Assembly (NCBI RefSeq): GCF_002288925.2
Contig: NW_022098050.1
Span: 3,408,760-3,472,759, forward strand
DNA length: 64,000 nucleotides
Direction of reading: 5' to 3'
From: Delphinapterus leucas
Taxonomy: Eukaryota; Chordata; Mammalia; Artiodactyla; Monodontidae
In this document: in pieces, positions 23,573 through 36,255 of the stretch
Layout of the letters: the number at the start of each line of letters is the position of its first letter
Numbering within the stretch: the first letter of the stretch is position 1
The notes under the pieces: generated by a model
Told to the model about the DNA's origin: nothing
Databases searched by the model: none
What the model saw: the letters and a program-made list of their open reading frames with translations, nothing else
Position numbers and translations under genes: made by a program

Positions 23573-23642
23573 AAAATGGCTGAGGGGAAGCCGCCCGGCT
23601 AGCTCAGTCGGTAGAGCATGAGACTCTTAAAATGGCTGAGGG
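23573..23642 (+). mobile_element. Retroinserted 5' half of tRNA-Lys(CUU) with target-site duplication
   Basis: Positions 23593-23628 read as the first 36 nucleotides of mammalian tRNA-Lys(CUU) and stop exactly at the third anticodon base; all 36 agree with the sequence I remember. The 14-base AAAATGGCTGAGGG lies on both sides (23573-23586 and 23629-23642). The target site reads TT/AAAA, the preferred L1 endonuclease cut. Six extra bases (23587-23592) sit between the left repeat and the tRNA start. There is no 3' half, no poly-A and no CCA, so it cannot be a functional tRNA gene. It fits the class of tailless retropseudogenes made by L1 machinery from truncated small RNAs. Confidence 0.85.
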
Positions 23643-23879
23643 TCTGGCAACACTGGGCCCAGTATTGAGAAACAGCAATTACCAGGGAGAACAGATTGGC
23701 AGCAGCTCCATTACACTTATCTGTTTAGCCTCTGAAAATACTTCAGTTATGCGATCCCTGGTTTAAATGTAGTTTTTGTTAAATTTAATAAAATATCCCC
23801 TCATTCCTGAGATGAAGACTCCAATTTTCTGATTTGAGAGAGGCCCTTTCCCAGAATAAAACTGATGTTAGTTTCTACT
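23643..23879. other. Probable rest of the repeat split by the tRNA half
   Basis: 'ggtctggcaacactgggccc' and 'gaaaatacttcagttatgcg' feel like an old DNA-transposon interior. I cannot name it. Confidence 0.3.
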
Positions 23880-24505
23880 GCTGCATAACAAATTACCATA
23901 AAGTTAGTGGATTAGAACAACATATAGTTATTATCTCATAGTTTTCATGGGTCAGGAGCCTGGGTACTACTTAACTAGGTCCTTTGCTCAGGGCCTCACA
24001 AAGCTGCAATCAGGGTGTCAGCCAGGTCTATGGTCTAATCTGAGGACTGGGTTCCTCTTCCAAGCTCACTGGTTGTTGGCAGAATTCAGTGCCTTGCAGT
24101 TGTAGAGTAGAAGCCTTCAGACCCTAGAGGCTTCTCACCCTGGCACATGGCCCTCTCCATAATATGGCAGTTTGCTTCTTCAAGGCCAACAGGAGAGCAT
24201 CTCTACTGCTTTGAATTGCTCTGAATTCTTCCAACTCTGACATCTAGATCTTTTTTGAAAGGGCTCGCCTGATTAGGTCAGGCCCACCTAGGATTATCTC
24301 TCTTTTGCTTAAAGTTAACTCATTAGGAATCTTAATTATATCTGCAAAATATTTCATCTTTTCCACATAATATAACATAAGCAATGGAGTGATAGCTCAT
24401 CATATTCACTGGTCTCCCCTACTCTCAAGGGGAAGGGATTATTCAAGGCAAGTATACCAGCAGGCAGGAGCCTTGGGGGCCATTTTAGGATCCTGCCTAT
24501 CACAA
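23880..24505 (-). repeat. Old MaLR-type LTR-like repeat
   Basis: The left edge 'tagtttctactgctgcataa' followed by 'caaattaccataaagttagt' is the reverse complement of the 3' end of an old ERVL-MaLR-like LTR ('ccactaa...ttgttacagcagc'). It is a non-coding remnant of an ancient endogenous retroelement, and the right end is near 'cctgcctatcacaa'. Confidence 0.5.
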
Positions 24506-25335
24506 CTGGCATGTCTTAGTATTACTGTGAGTTTCACTTCCACTTGGCTTCTATAGTTTATATTTTGGCAAAGTATTTTTACAATACTGTACTAGTACTA
24601 TAGTGGCAATAGCAAAATTTTTTATTAAACTTACCTTGAATAAAATTAGAATTCCACTAAATGTAATATAGGAGACTATTTTGTAAGATTTCAAAATCAC
24701 ATCTATTCTAGACTAACATCCTTACAGCCCTTGTATGTGAAACACAAAGATGGAGTATTTTTGTCTTGTTTTGTTTAAATGGGGCAATGGTCACTGTGAT
24801 TGAATAAGCAAATGTTTTAGTCAGAAGTTAGAATGGGAAAAATGAAGGTAGTTTGATCAATTAAATAAGTAGCATCTGTGAGCATAGGCAAGCAATGTTT
24901 CTATTAGAGCAGACTTAGCAGCTTTACCCTTCCTACCCCTTGTGGCAGAGCACTGTGTGACACAGCCAACCTTAGTTACCACTGTCAGTGCTAGAGACAG
25001 CTGCAATGAGCCAGTCTGGCTGTGTCCGGTTCTCCTAGACTGGTGATCTGTGGCATGGTCAAACAGTGCAGATAATCTGCAATGTTTTCATGTCAAATCA
25101 CCTCCCTAAAGAGAGGAGCGGGAAGCAAAGAAATTTCAACACAGTTTCTCCACAAAGATGTCCTGTTTATACAGTTGCCCTGATACTTTCTTTACTCAAA
25201 GGGAAATGCATTTTGCATCTTTCAATATTTTAAAATTAGATTTTTTTTGCCCCTGTTTTGTCAACTGATAACTCCAAGTACCTCCAAATTTTATTCATAT
25301 TCACCCATTTAAACAGTGGAACCGACCAGTTATAG
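24506..25335. other. Flank just beyond the RPGR 3' end
   Basis: No feature recognised except a second AATAAA on the minus strand at 25290-25295. The boundary between the 3' UTR and the intergenic DNA is not visible. Confidence 0.35.
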
Positions 25336-25341
25336 TTTATT
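25336..25341 (-). terminator. RPGR: Candidate RPGR poly(A) signal
   Basis: The first AATAAA on the minus strand after the exon 19 stop codon, about 420 bases downstream. A second AATAAA at 25290-25295 would give a slightly longer 3' UTR. Neither can be confirmed without transcript ends. Confidence 0.3.
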
Positions 25342-25761
25342 AAAATATGTTCATTAAAAACAATTTTGACTCAGTTTTTGAACATTGCAAATACATTAAA
25401 AACTGTTAGTGTCATGAGATTGCAAATATTTCCTTATGAAATTATAAAGAGGTAAAATTTAGTAAAAACTATGAAATATCTTAAGTTTCACATATAAAAA
25501 TATATTTTATATTGCAACACTGAACAGTTAAGGCCACAACGCTTGAAGGAGAGTCTGAGATACACATATTCTGAAATTGCTTGTCAAAAATATCAGCATT
25601 TAAATAAATATCAAAACTGGTCATACTATTCAAACCAAATAAAACACGTTCTTAAGTTATATCTTTAAAAGTTTGTTATTAGAAACTTTCCGTCAGAGCT
25701 CAAATGTTTTTCAAGTATAAATTACAATGGGCATGGTGACCATGAAAACATAAACATATAT

Positions 25762-25971
25762 TCACAGTATTATGCAAGATTTTGACCTTCTCTCCATATT
25801 TGGGGGTGAGGTATCCTGATGATTTTGCCCCATGTGGTTCTTGTTGGCATCTTTCTTATTCTTTTTAAAAGCTATTTTATCTCCTATTGATTTTATCTCT
25901 GGGAGTGGCTCATTATTATTCTGCTTTCTACTTTTCTGGCTCGTCAATGACATCCTTTTAAAGAGGAAAAT
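25762..25971 (-). CDS. RPGR: RPGR exon 19, C-terminus with CIIL prenylation box
   Basis: Final coding exon of the constitutive RPGR isoform (exons 1-19). The acceptor is 'ttttttttctag' just above 25971. The frame opens IFLFKRMSL, contains NNNEPLPEIKSIGD and NHMGQNHQDTSPP, and ends RRSKSCIIL with TGA at 25762-25764. Human RPGR ends in almost the same way with CTIL. The CaaX box directs prenylation of the constitutive isoform, which attaches it to membranes and lets it bind the prenyl-carrier PDE6D; this is known for the family. The exon gives 69 residues. Intron 18 above it is 17.6 kb and contains the tandem duplication. Identification is firm; the 3' UTR end is not seen. Confidence 0.93.
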   Translation of the reverse strand: MFLFKRMSLTSQKSRKQNNNEPLPEIKSIGDKIAFKKNKKDANKNHMGQNHQDTSPPNMERRSKSCIIL

Positions 25972-27539
25972 CTAGAAAAAAAACACACACGCAGAGAATT
26001 CATTTCAGTAAGCGAAACAGTCACTTAACAGTATTTAGGGGGTATAATTTTCAACAAGTCTTAACATTATTTCATCACATCTTTATGAGGCACCACAATG
26101 GTACAGTCTTAGCACCCACCAGCCTTTTTTCTTTTACCAATTGCAATCATGATTCTTCCCTAAAACAAGACCTTTCAGGGTTTACCCTTCAACACTATCA
26201 GTGCTTTGGTAATATGTTAACATTTTTCTTCAAAGAACAAATTTAGTATTTCACTTTGTTTTGTTATAAGAGAAAAAGATGAAAACCAGCATCTTCTAGA
26301 GGACATACCTCCCCATTCCTGTAGATCAGAACTTCTGGCAAAGTGTTAGTGCTGCCAAATGATGGGGGTGGGAGCCCCAGGGGTCTGAGTAGGCAGTTGG
26401 ATATACAGACCTGCTGCTCAGGGGAGGCCAGGGCTGCGGACAGGCAGAATGCAGATAACAGCTGAAGAGACGAAAGTAGACCCCATAACCCAGGGATTCC
26501 AGGTGGGCAGAAGAGAACACAGAAGAAAAGAGACTGAGGAAAAGCCAAGTGTGAAAGGTAGGCAGAGGAAGAGGAGCCAGCACTGGGGACTGAGTTTTGT
26601 AGGAACAAAATCAGGAAAAAAAGGCAACTCAGAAGTCAGGGGAGGAAAATATCAAGAAGAGAGTGGCCAACAAGGCACATGCAGGAGACATCAAGGAAGA
26701 TGATAACTGAAAAATTCCAAATGATTTAAGCCCTTTGAGGATTTAGCCAGAGAGAAAACAGGATTCCTAAAGAATGACAACCCAAGTAATGGTTTTGACA
26801 AGATGCCGAAACCAAAGAACAGCTGAAGATCTGGCTCCTTCAGAAATTAAAGTGGTGCGAATAATAATAGCTTGCCTTTAGCCTTAAAGAATGGAGGAAC
26901 TAGAATGAAAAGTTGTAACCCAAAAAGTTAGCCTAGATAAAGAGTCATGAACTAAAATGGGAGAACTCCTGTTCCTGCTATTGTGTAGGAATATACACAT
27001 CTTGAAAAATTCTGCCACTACAAAATGCCAAGAAATGCTTTAGAAGTATACAAAATATAATTTTATAATGTGTAGGTAAGCTCACATAAAATGAAGGGAA
27101 ATCCCTGTGGGACAAAAAAAGAGGGAGCAGGAAGCCTCAGGGGTGAGTTGAGTACTGAAACGGCTTTTATTGATCTCATAACTTCAACTCTTGGATTTTA
27201 ACAGATTTGATCTCACAAAATATGGAGAAATGGAACTGAGACTCCTATGTAAAGTGGGGACCCTCTGAGAACTAGGCCTTTAATATAAGTCTACCTACAA
27301 ACAATGGAAGAGAACAAAATAACATGTCTCTCTCAGCCTAATGATGTTTTCCTAATGTGAGTTTGGGGTTCACATGTACGGTACTGGTGGAAAACCCTTA
27401 ACTGAGACATTGACTAAAAGCTGTCCCGAAATGGTAACACCCAGGGAAGCTAACAGAATTTTATATAAATTCTCTATGGATGGACTTACAGTAATCTAAG
27501 CTTTAAAGGATTTCCACAAAAAGTCCTGGTTGAACATGA
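25972..27539. other. RPGR intron 18, proximal part
   Basis: Intron DNA. A purine-rich stretch at 26449-26703 on the plus strand is open for 84 codons but has no recognisable product, and overlapping frames exist on both strands. I name no repeat here. Confidence 0.4.
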
Positions 27540-28866
27540 ATTTACAATCCAAATTTCAAAACACAGAAGGAAACAAGACACCACTAGCAAGCCAGCCAAA
27601 GCAACAAACAGATTTAGACTCTGGAGGATGTCTGACATTGGAATAACTAAATACAGAATATAAAATAAGTTTGCTTAAATTATTTAAAGTACTATAGTAA
27701 AAAACAGGGTACTAGGTAAACAAAACAAGGTAAAAGATCAGATTGATTTGAAAAAGAATCAAAATAGAATTTCACTTCAAAATGTGAAAAACATAACTGA
27801 AATTAAAACTCAATAAGGAGGTTAAATAGCAGATTAGTCTCAGATGAAAAGATACTATGAAACAGACAAGCTCTGAAATTTCCCCAAATATCACTTAGAT
27901 ACAGAAAATATAAAAGTAAAAATTAAAAGACACAGATAACAGAATAAAAAGTTTTATTATATTTGAGCTCCAAAGAGGAGAGAGGAAATATTCAAATATA
28001 TAATGGATGAGAATTTTCTTAAAATGATGAATGACGTGAATTCTCAGATTCAAGAGTCATAATGAATTGGAAGAAAGTTAAAATAAAAAAACCTCACATC
28101 TAGGCATCTCATAGTGAAATGAAGCACATCAAAGACAAACAAACAATGTAAAAAGCAGCCAGACAGAAATGACAGATTATATGTGAAGTTACCAGCAATT
28201 ATACTAAAGCAAATTTCTTAAGAGCCACAATGGGAGCAGATACTAAAAGAAAATAACTGTCAACCAGCCATACCACCATTAATTTTCCAGTGAGTAGCAA
28301 CTGCAAAAGTTAACTTCAGAACGAAATTTATGGCAGTAACTTCCAAAGGATTTCTTCAGGAAGAATAAAAAACACTCTAGAAGGGACATCTGAGATGTGA
28401 AAAGGAATGGTGAATAAAGAAAGTGGTATAACAAATAATGATATTTGATTGATGAGGTTAAAAAAATTAATACAATACTCGATAAAATAACGTAAAATGG
28501 GAAAAAAACGAGTGATAGGAGAGAAAACTCTTCTAAGATCCTGGTAATATTTGGGAAAAAGGAACATTGATTAGCTTTAGATTTTAGGTACATGTTAAAA
28601 AGTATAAAGTCAGAATCCACCTTATAGGCCATTTACAAGAGACACATCTAAAGTACAAGTAGAAGTATAAGAATGAAAAAAGATATATTAGGAAAATGCT
28701 AACCATAGGAAAACTAGTATAGCTATGATAATATTCGATAAAATAAAGTAGCATTTTTTTAGGAACAAAGAAGAATGCTACCAGTGGTAAGATAATAGAC
28801 TTAAACCTAATGATATCAATAATTAGATTAAATATAACTGGTCCAAATGCTCCAATGAAAAAGGCA

Positions 28867-29211
28867 GGGCCTTCCCTGGTGGCGCAGTGGTTAAGAATCC
28901 ACCTGCCAATGCAGGGGACACGGGTGCGAGCCCTGGTCCGGGAAGATCCCACATGCCGCGGAGCAACTAAGCCTGTGTGCCACAACTACTGAGCCTGCAC
29001 TCTAGAGCCTGTGAGCCACAACTACTGAGTCCACGTGCCAATACTATTGAAGCCCACATGCCTAGAACCTGTGCTCCGCAACAAGAGAAGCCAATGCAAT
29101 GAGAAGCCCGGGCACCACAACAAAGAGTAGCCCCTGCTCGTCGCAACTAGAGAAAGCCTGTGCGCAGCAACGAAGAACCAATGCAGCCATAAATAAATAA
29201 ATAAATAAATA
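28867..29211 (+). mobile_element. Long CHR-type SINE nested in old L1
   Basis: Full-length, head 'gccttccctggtggcgcagt', followed by the repeated CCACAACTACTGAG-type middle and an (AAAT)n tail at about 29191-29211. A short target-site duplication around 'ggcag' is visible on both sides. Confidence 0.85.
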
Positions 29212-29245
29212 GGCAGAGGTTTTCAGATTAGATAAAAAAGCAAGA

Positions 29246-32200
29246 CCCTGGTGCTCCAGCAAATGGTGAAAGCTCTCTCAGATATCTACATCTCAACGCG
29301 AACACCCAGCTCCACTCAGTGACCAGTAAGCTACAGTGCTGGACACCCTGTGCCAAACAACTAGCAAGACAGGAACACAACCCCACCCATTAGCAGAGAG
29401 GCTGCCTAAAATCATAAGTACACAGACACCCCAAAACACACCAAAAGATGCGGTCCTGCACACCAGAAAGACAAGATCCAGCTTCATTCACCAGAACACA
29501 GGCACCAGTCCCCTCCACCAGGAAGCCTACAAAACCCACTGAACCAACCTCCCCCAATGGGGGCACACACCAAAAACAATGGGAACTACGAACCTGCAGC
29601 CTGTGAAAAGGAGACCCCAAACACAGTAAGTTAAGCAAAATGAGAAGGCAGAGAAATACACAGCTGATGAAGGAGCAAGGTAAAAACCCAACAGACCAAA
29701 CAAATGAAGAGGAAATAGGCAGTCTACCTGAAAAAGAATTCAGAGCAATGATAGTAAAAGATGATCCAAAATCTTGGAAATAGAGAAAATACAAGAAACG
29801 TTTAACGAGGACGTAGAAGAACTAAAGAGCAAACAAACAATGACGAACAACACAATAAATGCAATTAAAAATTCTCTAGAAGGAATCAATAGCACGTAAC
29901 TGAGGCAGAAGAATGGATAGGTGACCTGGAAGATAAAACAGTGGAAATAACTACCGCAGAGCAGAATAAAGAAAAAAGAATGAAAAGAATTGAAGACAGT
30001 CTCAGAGACCTCTGGGACAAAATTAAACACACCAACATTTGAATTATAGGGGTCCCAGAAGAAGAAGAGAAAACGAAAGGGACTGAGAAAATATTTGAAG
30101 AGATTATAGTTGAAAACTTCCCTAATATGGGAAAGGACATAGTCAATCAAGTCCAGGAAGTGCAGAGTCCCATACAGGATAAATCTAAGGAGAAACACGC
30201 CAAGACACATATTAATCAAACTATCAAAAATTAAATACAAAGAGAAAATATTAAAAGCAGCAAGGGAAAAGCAACAAATAACATACAAGGGAATCCCCAT
30301 AAGGTTAACAGCTGATCTTTCAGCAGAAACTCTGCAAGCCAGAAGGCAGGGCAGGACATAGTTAAAGTGATGAAAGAGAAAACCCTAAAACCAAGATTAC
30401 TCTACCCAGCAAGGATCTCATTCAGATTCAGTGGAGATATTAAAATCTTTACAGACAAGCAAAAGCTAAGAGAATTCAGCTTTACACCAAACCAGCTTTA
30501 CAACAAATGCTAAAGGAACTTCTCTAGGCAGGAAACACAAGAGAAAGAAAACACCTACCATAACAAACCCCAAATAATTAAGAAAATGGTAATAGGAACA
30601 CACCTATCGATAACTACCTTAAATGTAAATGGCTTAAATGCTAGAAACAAAAGACACAGACTGGCTGAATGGATACAAAAACAAGACCTGTATATATGCT
30701 GTCTACAAGAGACCCACTTCAGACCTAGAGACACATACAGACTGAAAGTGAGGGGATGGAAAAAGATATTCCATGCAAATGGAAATCAAAAGAAAGCTGG
30801 AGTAGCAATTCTCATATCAGACAAAACAGACTTTAAAATAAAGACTATATGTTTTATTATAGTAAATAAAGAGACAAAGACGGACACTACATAATGATCA
30901 AGGGATCAATCCAAGAAGAAGATATAACAATTGTAAATATTTATGTACCCAACATAGGAGCACCTCAATACATAAGGCAAATGTTAACAGCCATAAAAGG
31001 GGAAATTGACAGTAACACAATCCTAGTAGGGGACTTTAAAAACCTACTTTTACCAATGGACAGATCATCCAAAATGAAAATAAAGAAAGAAACACAAGCT
31101 TTAAATGATACATTAAACAAGATGGACTTAATTGAAATTTATAGGACATTCCATCCAAAAACAACAGAATACACTTTCTTCTCAAGTGCTCATGGAACAT
31201 TCTCCAGGATAGATCATAACTTGGGTCACAAATCATGCACTGGTAAATTTTAAAAAATTGAAATTGTATCAAGTATCTTTTCCGACCACAACACTATGAG
31301 ACTAGATATCAATTACAGGAAAAAATCTGTCAAAAATACAAACACATGGAGGATAAACAATACACTACTAAATAACCAAGAGATCACTGAAGAAATCAAA
31401 GATGAAATCAAAAAATACCTAGAAACAAATTACAATGAAAACATGACGACCCAAAACCTATGGGATGCAGCAAAAGGAGTTCTAAGAGGGAAGTTTATAG
31501 CAATACAATCCTATCTCAAGAAACAAGAAACATCTCAAATGAACAATGTAACCTTACATCTAAAGCAATTAGAGAAGGAAGAACAAAAAAACCCCAAAGG
31601 TAGCAGAAGGAAAGAAATCATAAAGATCAGATCAAAAATAAATGAAGGAAACAATAGCTAAGAGCAATAAAACTAAAAGCTGGTTCTTGGAGAAGATAAA
31701 CAAAATTGATAAACCATTAGCCAGACTCAACAGGAAAAAAAAGGGAGAAGACTCAAATCAGCAGAATTAGAAACGAAAAATGAGGAATAACAACTGACAC
31801 TGCAGAAATACAAAGGATCATGAGAGATTACTACAAGCAACTATATGCCAATCAAATGGACAACCTGGAAGAAATGGACAAATTCTTAGAAAAGCAAAAC
31901 CTTCTGAGACTGAACCAGGAAGAAATAGAAAGCATAAACATACCAATCACAAGCACTGAAATTGAGACTGTGATTAAAAATCTTCCAACAAACAAAAGCC
32001 CAGGACCAGATGGCTTCACGGGCGAATTCTATCAAACATTTAGAGAAGAGCTAACACCTACCCTTCTCAAACTCTTCCAAAATATAGCAGAGGGAGGAAC
32101 ACTCCCAAACTCATTCTATGAGGCCACCATCACCCTGATAACAAACCAGACAAAGATGTCACAAAAAAAGAAAACTACAGGCCAACATCACTGATGAACA

Positions 32201-34643
32201 TAAATGCAAAAATCCTCAACAAAATACTAGCAAACAGAATCCAATAGTACATTAAAAGGATCATACACCATGATCAAGTGGGGTTTATCCCAGGAATGCA
32301 AGGATTCTTCAATATATGCAAATCAATCAATGTGATATACCATATTAACAAACTGAAGGAGAAAAACCATGTGATCATCTCAACAGATGCAGGAAAAGCT
32401 TTTGACAAAATTCAATACCCATTTATGATAAAAACCCTCCAGAAAGTAGGCATAGAGGGAACTTACCTCAACATAATAAAGGCCATATATGACAAACCCA
32501 CAGCCAACATCGTTCTCAATGGTGAAAAACTGAAACCATTTCCTCTAAGATCAGGAAAAAGACAAGGTTGCCCACTGTCACCACTATTATTCAACATAGT
32601 TTTCGAAGTTTTAGCCACAGCAGTCAGAGAAGAAAAATAAATAAAAGGAATCCAAAACGGAAAAGAAGAAGTAAAGCTGTCACTGTTTGCAGACGACATG
32701 ATACTATACATAGAGAATCCCAAAGATGCTACCAGAAAACTGCTAGAGCTAATCAATGAATTTGGTAAAGTAGCAGGATACAAAATTAATGCACAGAAAT
32801 CTCTTGCATTCCTATACACTAATGATGAACTATCTGAAAGAGAAATTAAGGAAACACTCCCATTTACCGTTGCAACAAAAAGAATAAAATACCTAGGAAT
32901 AAACCTACCTAGGGAGACAAAAGACCTATATGCAGAAAACTATAAGACACTGATGAAAGAAACTAAAGATGATACAAACAGATGGAGAGATATACCATAT
33001 TCTTGGATGGGAAGAATCAACATTGTGAAAATGACTATACTACCCAAAGCAATCTACAGATTCAATGCAATCCCTATCAAACTACCAATAGCTATTTTCA
33101 CAGAAGTAGAACAAAAAATATTTCACAATTTGAATGGACACAAAAGACCCCGAATAGCCAAAGCAATCTTGAGAAAGAAAAACGGAGCTGGAAGAATCAG
33201 GCACCCTGACTTCAGACTACACTACAAAGCTACAGCCATCAAGACAGTATGGTACTGGCACAAAAACAGAAATATAGATCAATGGAACAGGATAGAAAGC
33301 CCAGAGATATACCCACACACGTATGGTCACCTTATCTTTGATAAAGGAGGCAAGAATATACAATGGAGAAAAGACAGCCTCTTCAGTAAGTGGTGCTGGG
33401 AAAACTGGACAGCTACATGTAAAAGAATGAAATTAGAACACTCCCTAGCATTATACACAAAAATAAACTCAAAGTGGATTAAAGACCTAAATGTAAGGCC
33501 AGACACTATCAAATTCTTAGAGGAATACATAGGCAGAACACTCTATGACGTACATCACAGCAAGGTCCTTTTTGACCCACCTCCTAGAGAAATGGAAATA
33601 AAAAAAAATAAAGAAATGGGACCTAATGAAACTTAAAAGCTTTTGCACAGCAAAGGAAGCCATAAACAAGATGAAAAGACAACCCTCAGAATGGGAGAAA
33701 ATATTTGCAAATGAAGGAACTGACAAAGAATTAATCTCCAAAATATACAGGCAGCTCACGCAGCTCAATATCAAAAGAACAAACAACCTAATCCAAAAAT
33801 GGGCAGTAGACCTAAATAGACATTTCTCCAAAGAAGATATCCAGATTGCCAACAAACACATGAAAGGATGCTGAACATCACTAATCATTAGAGAAATGCA
33901 AATCAAAACTACAATGAGGTATCACCTCACACCAGTCAGTATGGCCATCATCAAAAAATCTACAGACAATAAATGCTGGAGAGGGTGTGGAGGAAAGGGA
34001 ACCCTCTTGCACTGTTGGTGGGAATGTAAATTCACACAGCCACTATGGAGAACAGTATGGAGGTTCCTTAAAAAACTAAGAATAGAATTACCATATGACC
34101 CAGCAATCCCACTACTGGGCATATACCTTGAGAAAACCATAATTTAAAAAGAGTCAGGCACCACAGTGTTTATCACAGCTGTATTTACAATAGCCAGGAC
34201 ATGGAAGCAACCTAAGTGTCCATCAACAGATGAAGGGATAAAGAAGATGTGGCACATGTATACAATGGAGTATTACTCAACCATAAAAAGATATGAAATT
34301 GAGTTATTTGTCATGAGGTCGATGGACACAGACGTAGAGAATAGACTTGAGTACATGGGGAGGGAGAAGGGTAAGCTGGGACGAAGTGAGAGAGTGGCAT
34401 GGACACATATACACTACCAAATATAAAATAGATAGCTAGTGGTAAGCAGCCACATAGCACAGGGAGATCAGCTCGGTGCTTTGTGTCCACCTAGAGGGAT
34501 GGGATAGGGATGGTTGGAGGCAGACGCAAGAGGGAGGAGATATGGGGATATATGTTTATGTATAGCTGACTCACTTTGTTATACAGCAGAAACACACCAT
34601 TGTAAAGCAATTATACTCCAGTAAAGATGTTAGGAAAAAAAAG
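29246..34643 (+). mobile_element. 5.4-kb younger L1 nested in old L1, inactive
   Basis: Begins in the 5' untranslated region (29246), carries ORF1 remnants at about 29600-30540, ORF2 from 30586 and a 3' region ending in 'agatgttaggaaaaaaaaga'. The ORF2 start MVIGTHLSITTLNVNGLN is the endonuclease domain. The reverse-transcriptase active site LFADDM lies near 32684-32701. The C-terminal zinc-knuckle-like [16 protein letters not shown] lies near 33978-34026. Frameshifts or stops near 30894, 31253, 31661, 32194, 32640 and 33636 break it into separate frames. The target-site duplication is about 8 bases (AAGCAAGA at 29238-29245 and 34644-34651). Its last 1.3 kb is part of the tandem duplication. 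Confidence 0.88.
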
Positions 34644-36255
34644 AAGCAAGATCCATCTGCATGCTGCCTAAATCAAATGTACTTCAAATGTAAAATCACA
34701 AATGGGTTAAAAGTAAAAGTATGTTAAAAGATGATAACTCTAATCCAAAGAAAGCTAAAGTGGCTATATAATATCAGATCAAGTAGATTTTAGAGCAAAG
34801 ACTATCATTGGGTATAAAGAAGGTCATTTCATAATGATGAAGGAGTCAATTAATTAGAGCAGGTAACAATTCTAAACATTACAGAACCAAATAATAGCTT
34901 TAAGATACATAAAGCAAAAATTAATAGAAGTACAAGGGAAATTAGACAAATCCACAATTTATAGTCAGGGATTTTAATACCTCTCTTTCAATAATAGAAC
35001 ACGTAGACAGAAAATCAGGAAGGATGGAGAAGACTTGAATAACACTATCAACCAACTTGACCTAATTGTCACTGATAGAACACTCCACCCAACCACAGTA
35101 TTCTTCTCAACCTTCTTCTCAAATGAACATTTACCAAGATAAACTTGATTCTGGGCCATAAAATGTGTCTCAATAAATTTAAAAGGAATCAGTTCAGACT
35201 AAGTATGTTCTCCAATTACAATGTAATTAAATTAGAAAGTAATAACAGAAAGATCACTGGAAAAATCTCCAGCAACATTGAAATTAAATAACCCATGAGT
35301 CAAAGAAGAAATCAAAGGGGAAATTAGAAAGTATTCTGAACTGAATGAAAATGAAAACACAACATATCAAGTACTTCAGGGGAAATTTATAACACAAAAA
35401 GCCTATAACAGAAATAAGAAAGGTCTCAAATCAGTGATCTCAACTTCCATGTTAAGAAACATTCAACAAAATGTTGCTAAAGGAAATTTGAGAAGATATC
35501 AATAAATGAAGAGAAATGTCATGTTCATGAATTAGGAGACTTAATATTGTTAAAATGTTAATTCTTCCCAAGTTTATCTGTAGATTCAAAAACAATGCCA
35601 AATCAAAATCCCAGCAGGCATTTTTTTCACTAATTGACAAACGGATTATAAAAATTCACATGGAAGTGCAAAGAGTCTAGAATAGCCAAAACAAGTGTGA
35701 AAAGGAGCAAAGTTGGAGGACTAACAGTTCCTGATTTCAAGACTTATATCAAAGCTACAGTAGTCAAGACAGTGTGGTACTGGCACAAGATAAACAGATC
35801 AAAGGAACAGAATACAGAGTCCAGAAATAGGCTCACACATAAAAACTCAATTGCTTTCTGACAAAGGTATGAAGGCAATTCAGTAGAGGACAGGATTTAA
35901 AAAAATTTTTTTCAAAAAATGGTGCTAGAACAATGGGATGTCCATATGCGAAAAAAAGAACCTCAATCCATACCTTTACCATATAAGAAATTAACTCAAA
36001 ATAGAATACGACTCAGCAATATAAAGGAATGAACTATTGATACATGCATGGATGAATCTCAAAACAGTATCAGTTATTTGCTGAGTACAGCAGGGGGATG
36101 TGGGGTGTAGACAGGGATCACAGAGAGGCACAAAGAACCTTCTGCTGATAATGGCACTGTTCACTCTCTTGATTGTGATTATGCTTTCACAGCTGTATAT
36201 GTATGTCAAAACTAATCAGATTATATACTTCAAATATGTGTAGTTCATTATAGGT

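Larger units (their letters stand above)
27540..36255 (+). mobile_element. Old L1 (three pieces) split by nested insertions
   Basis: Left piece about 27540-28866 is ORF1-region L1M/HAL1-like DNA. A short middle piece is 29212-29245, and the right piece 34644-36255 carries ORF2 remnants and the old 3' end. The join is clear: 'tcagattagataaaaaagca' at 29224-29243 continues at 34644 as 'aagcaagatccatctgcatg', the expected L1 order. The element is heavily mutated and non-coding. The SINE at 28867-29211 and the L1 at 29246-34643 inserted into it. Confidence 0.7.

Noticed and set aside
23593..23628. Functional tRNA-Lys gene
   Set aside because: The 3' half is missing; only nucleotides 1-36 are present between target-site duplications.
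26449..26703. 84-codon plus-strand frame and overlapping minus-strand frames of up to 114 codons in intron 18
   Set aside because: No domain, splice sites or repeat identity; overlapping frames on both strands suggest chance in GC-richer DNA.
28867..28940. tRNA-like head of SINEs as a possible tRNA gene
   Set aside because: A and B box remnants belong to SINE promoters; no cloverleaf with an anticodon stem is kept.
34974..35159. Minus-strand frames in intron 18 (also 35452-35640, 35991-36209 and their +4327 twins)
   Set aside because: They lie antisense in old L1 DNA and repeat only because the locus is duplicated.
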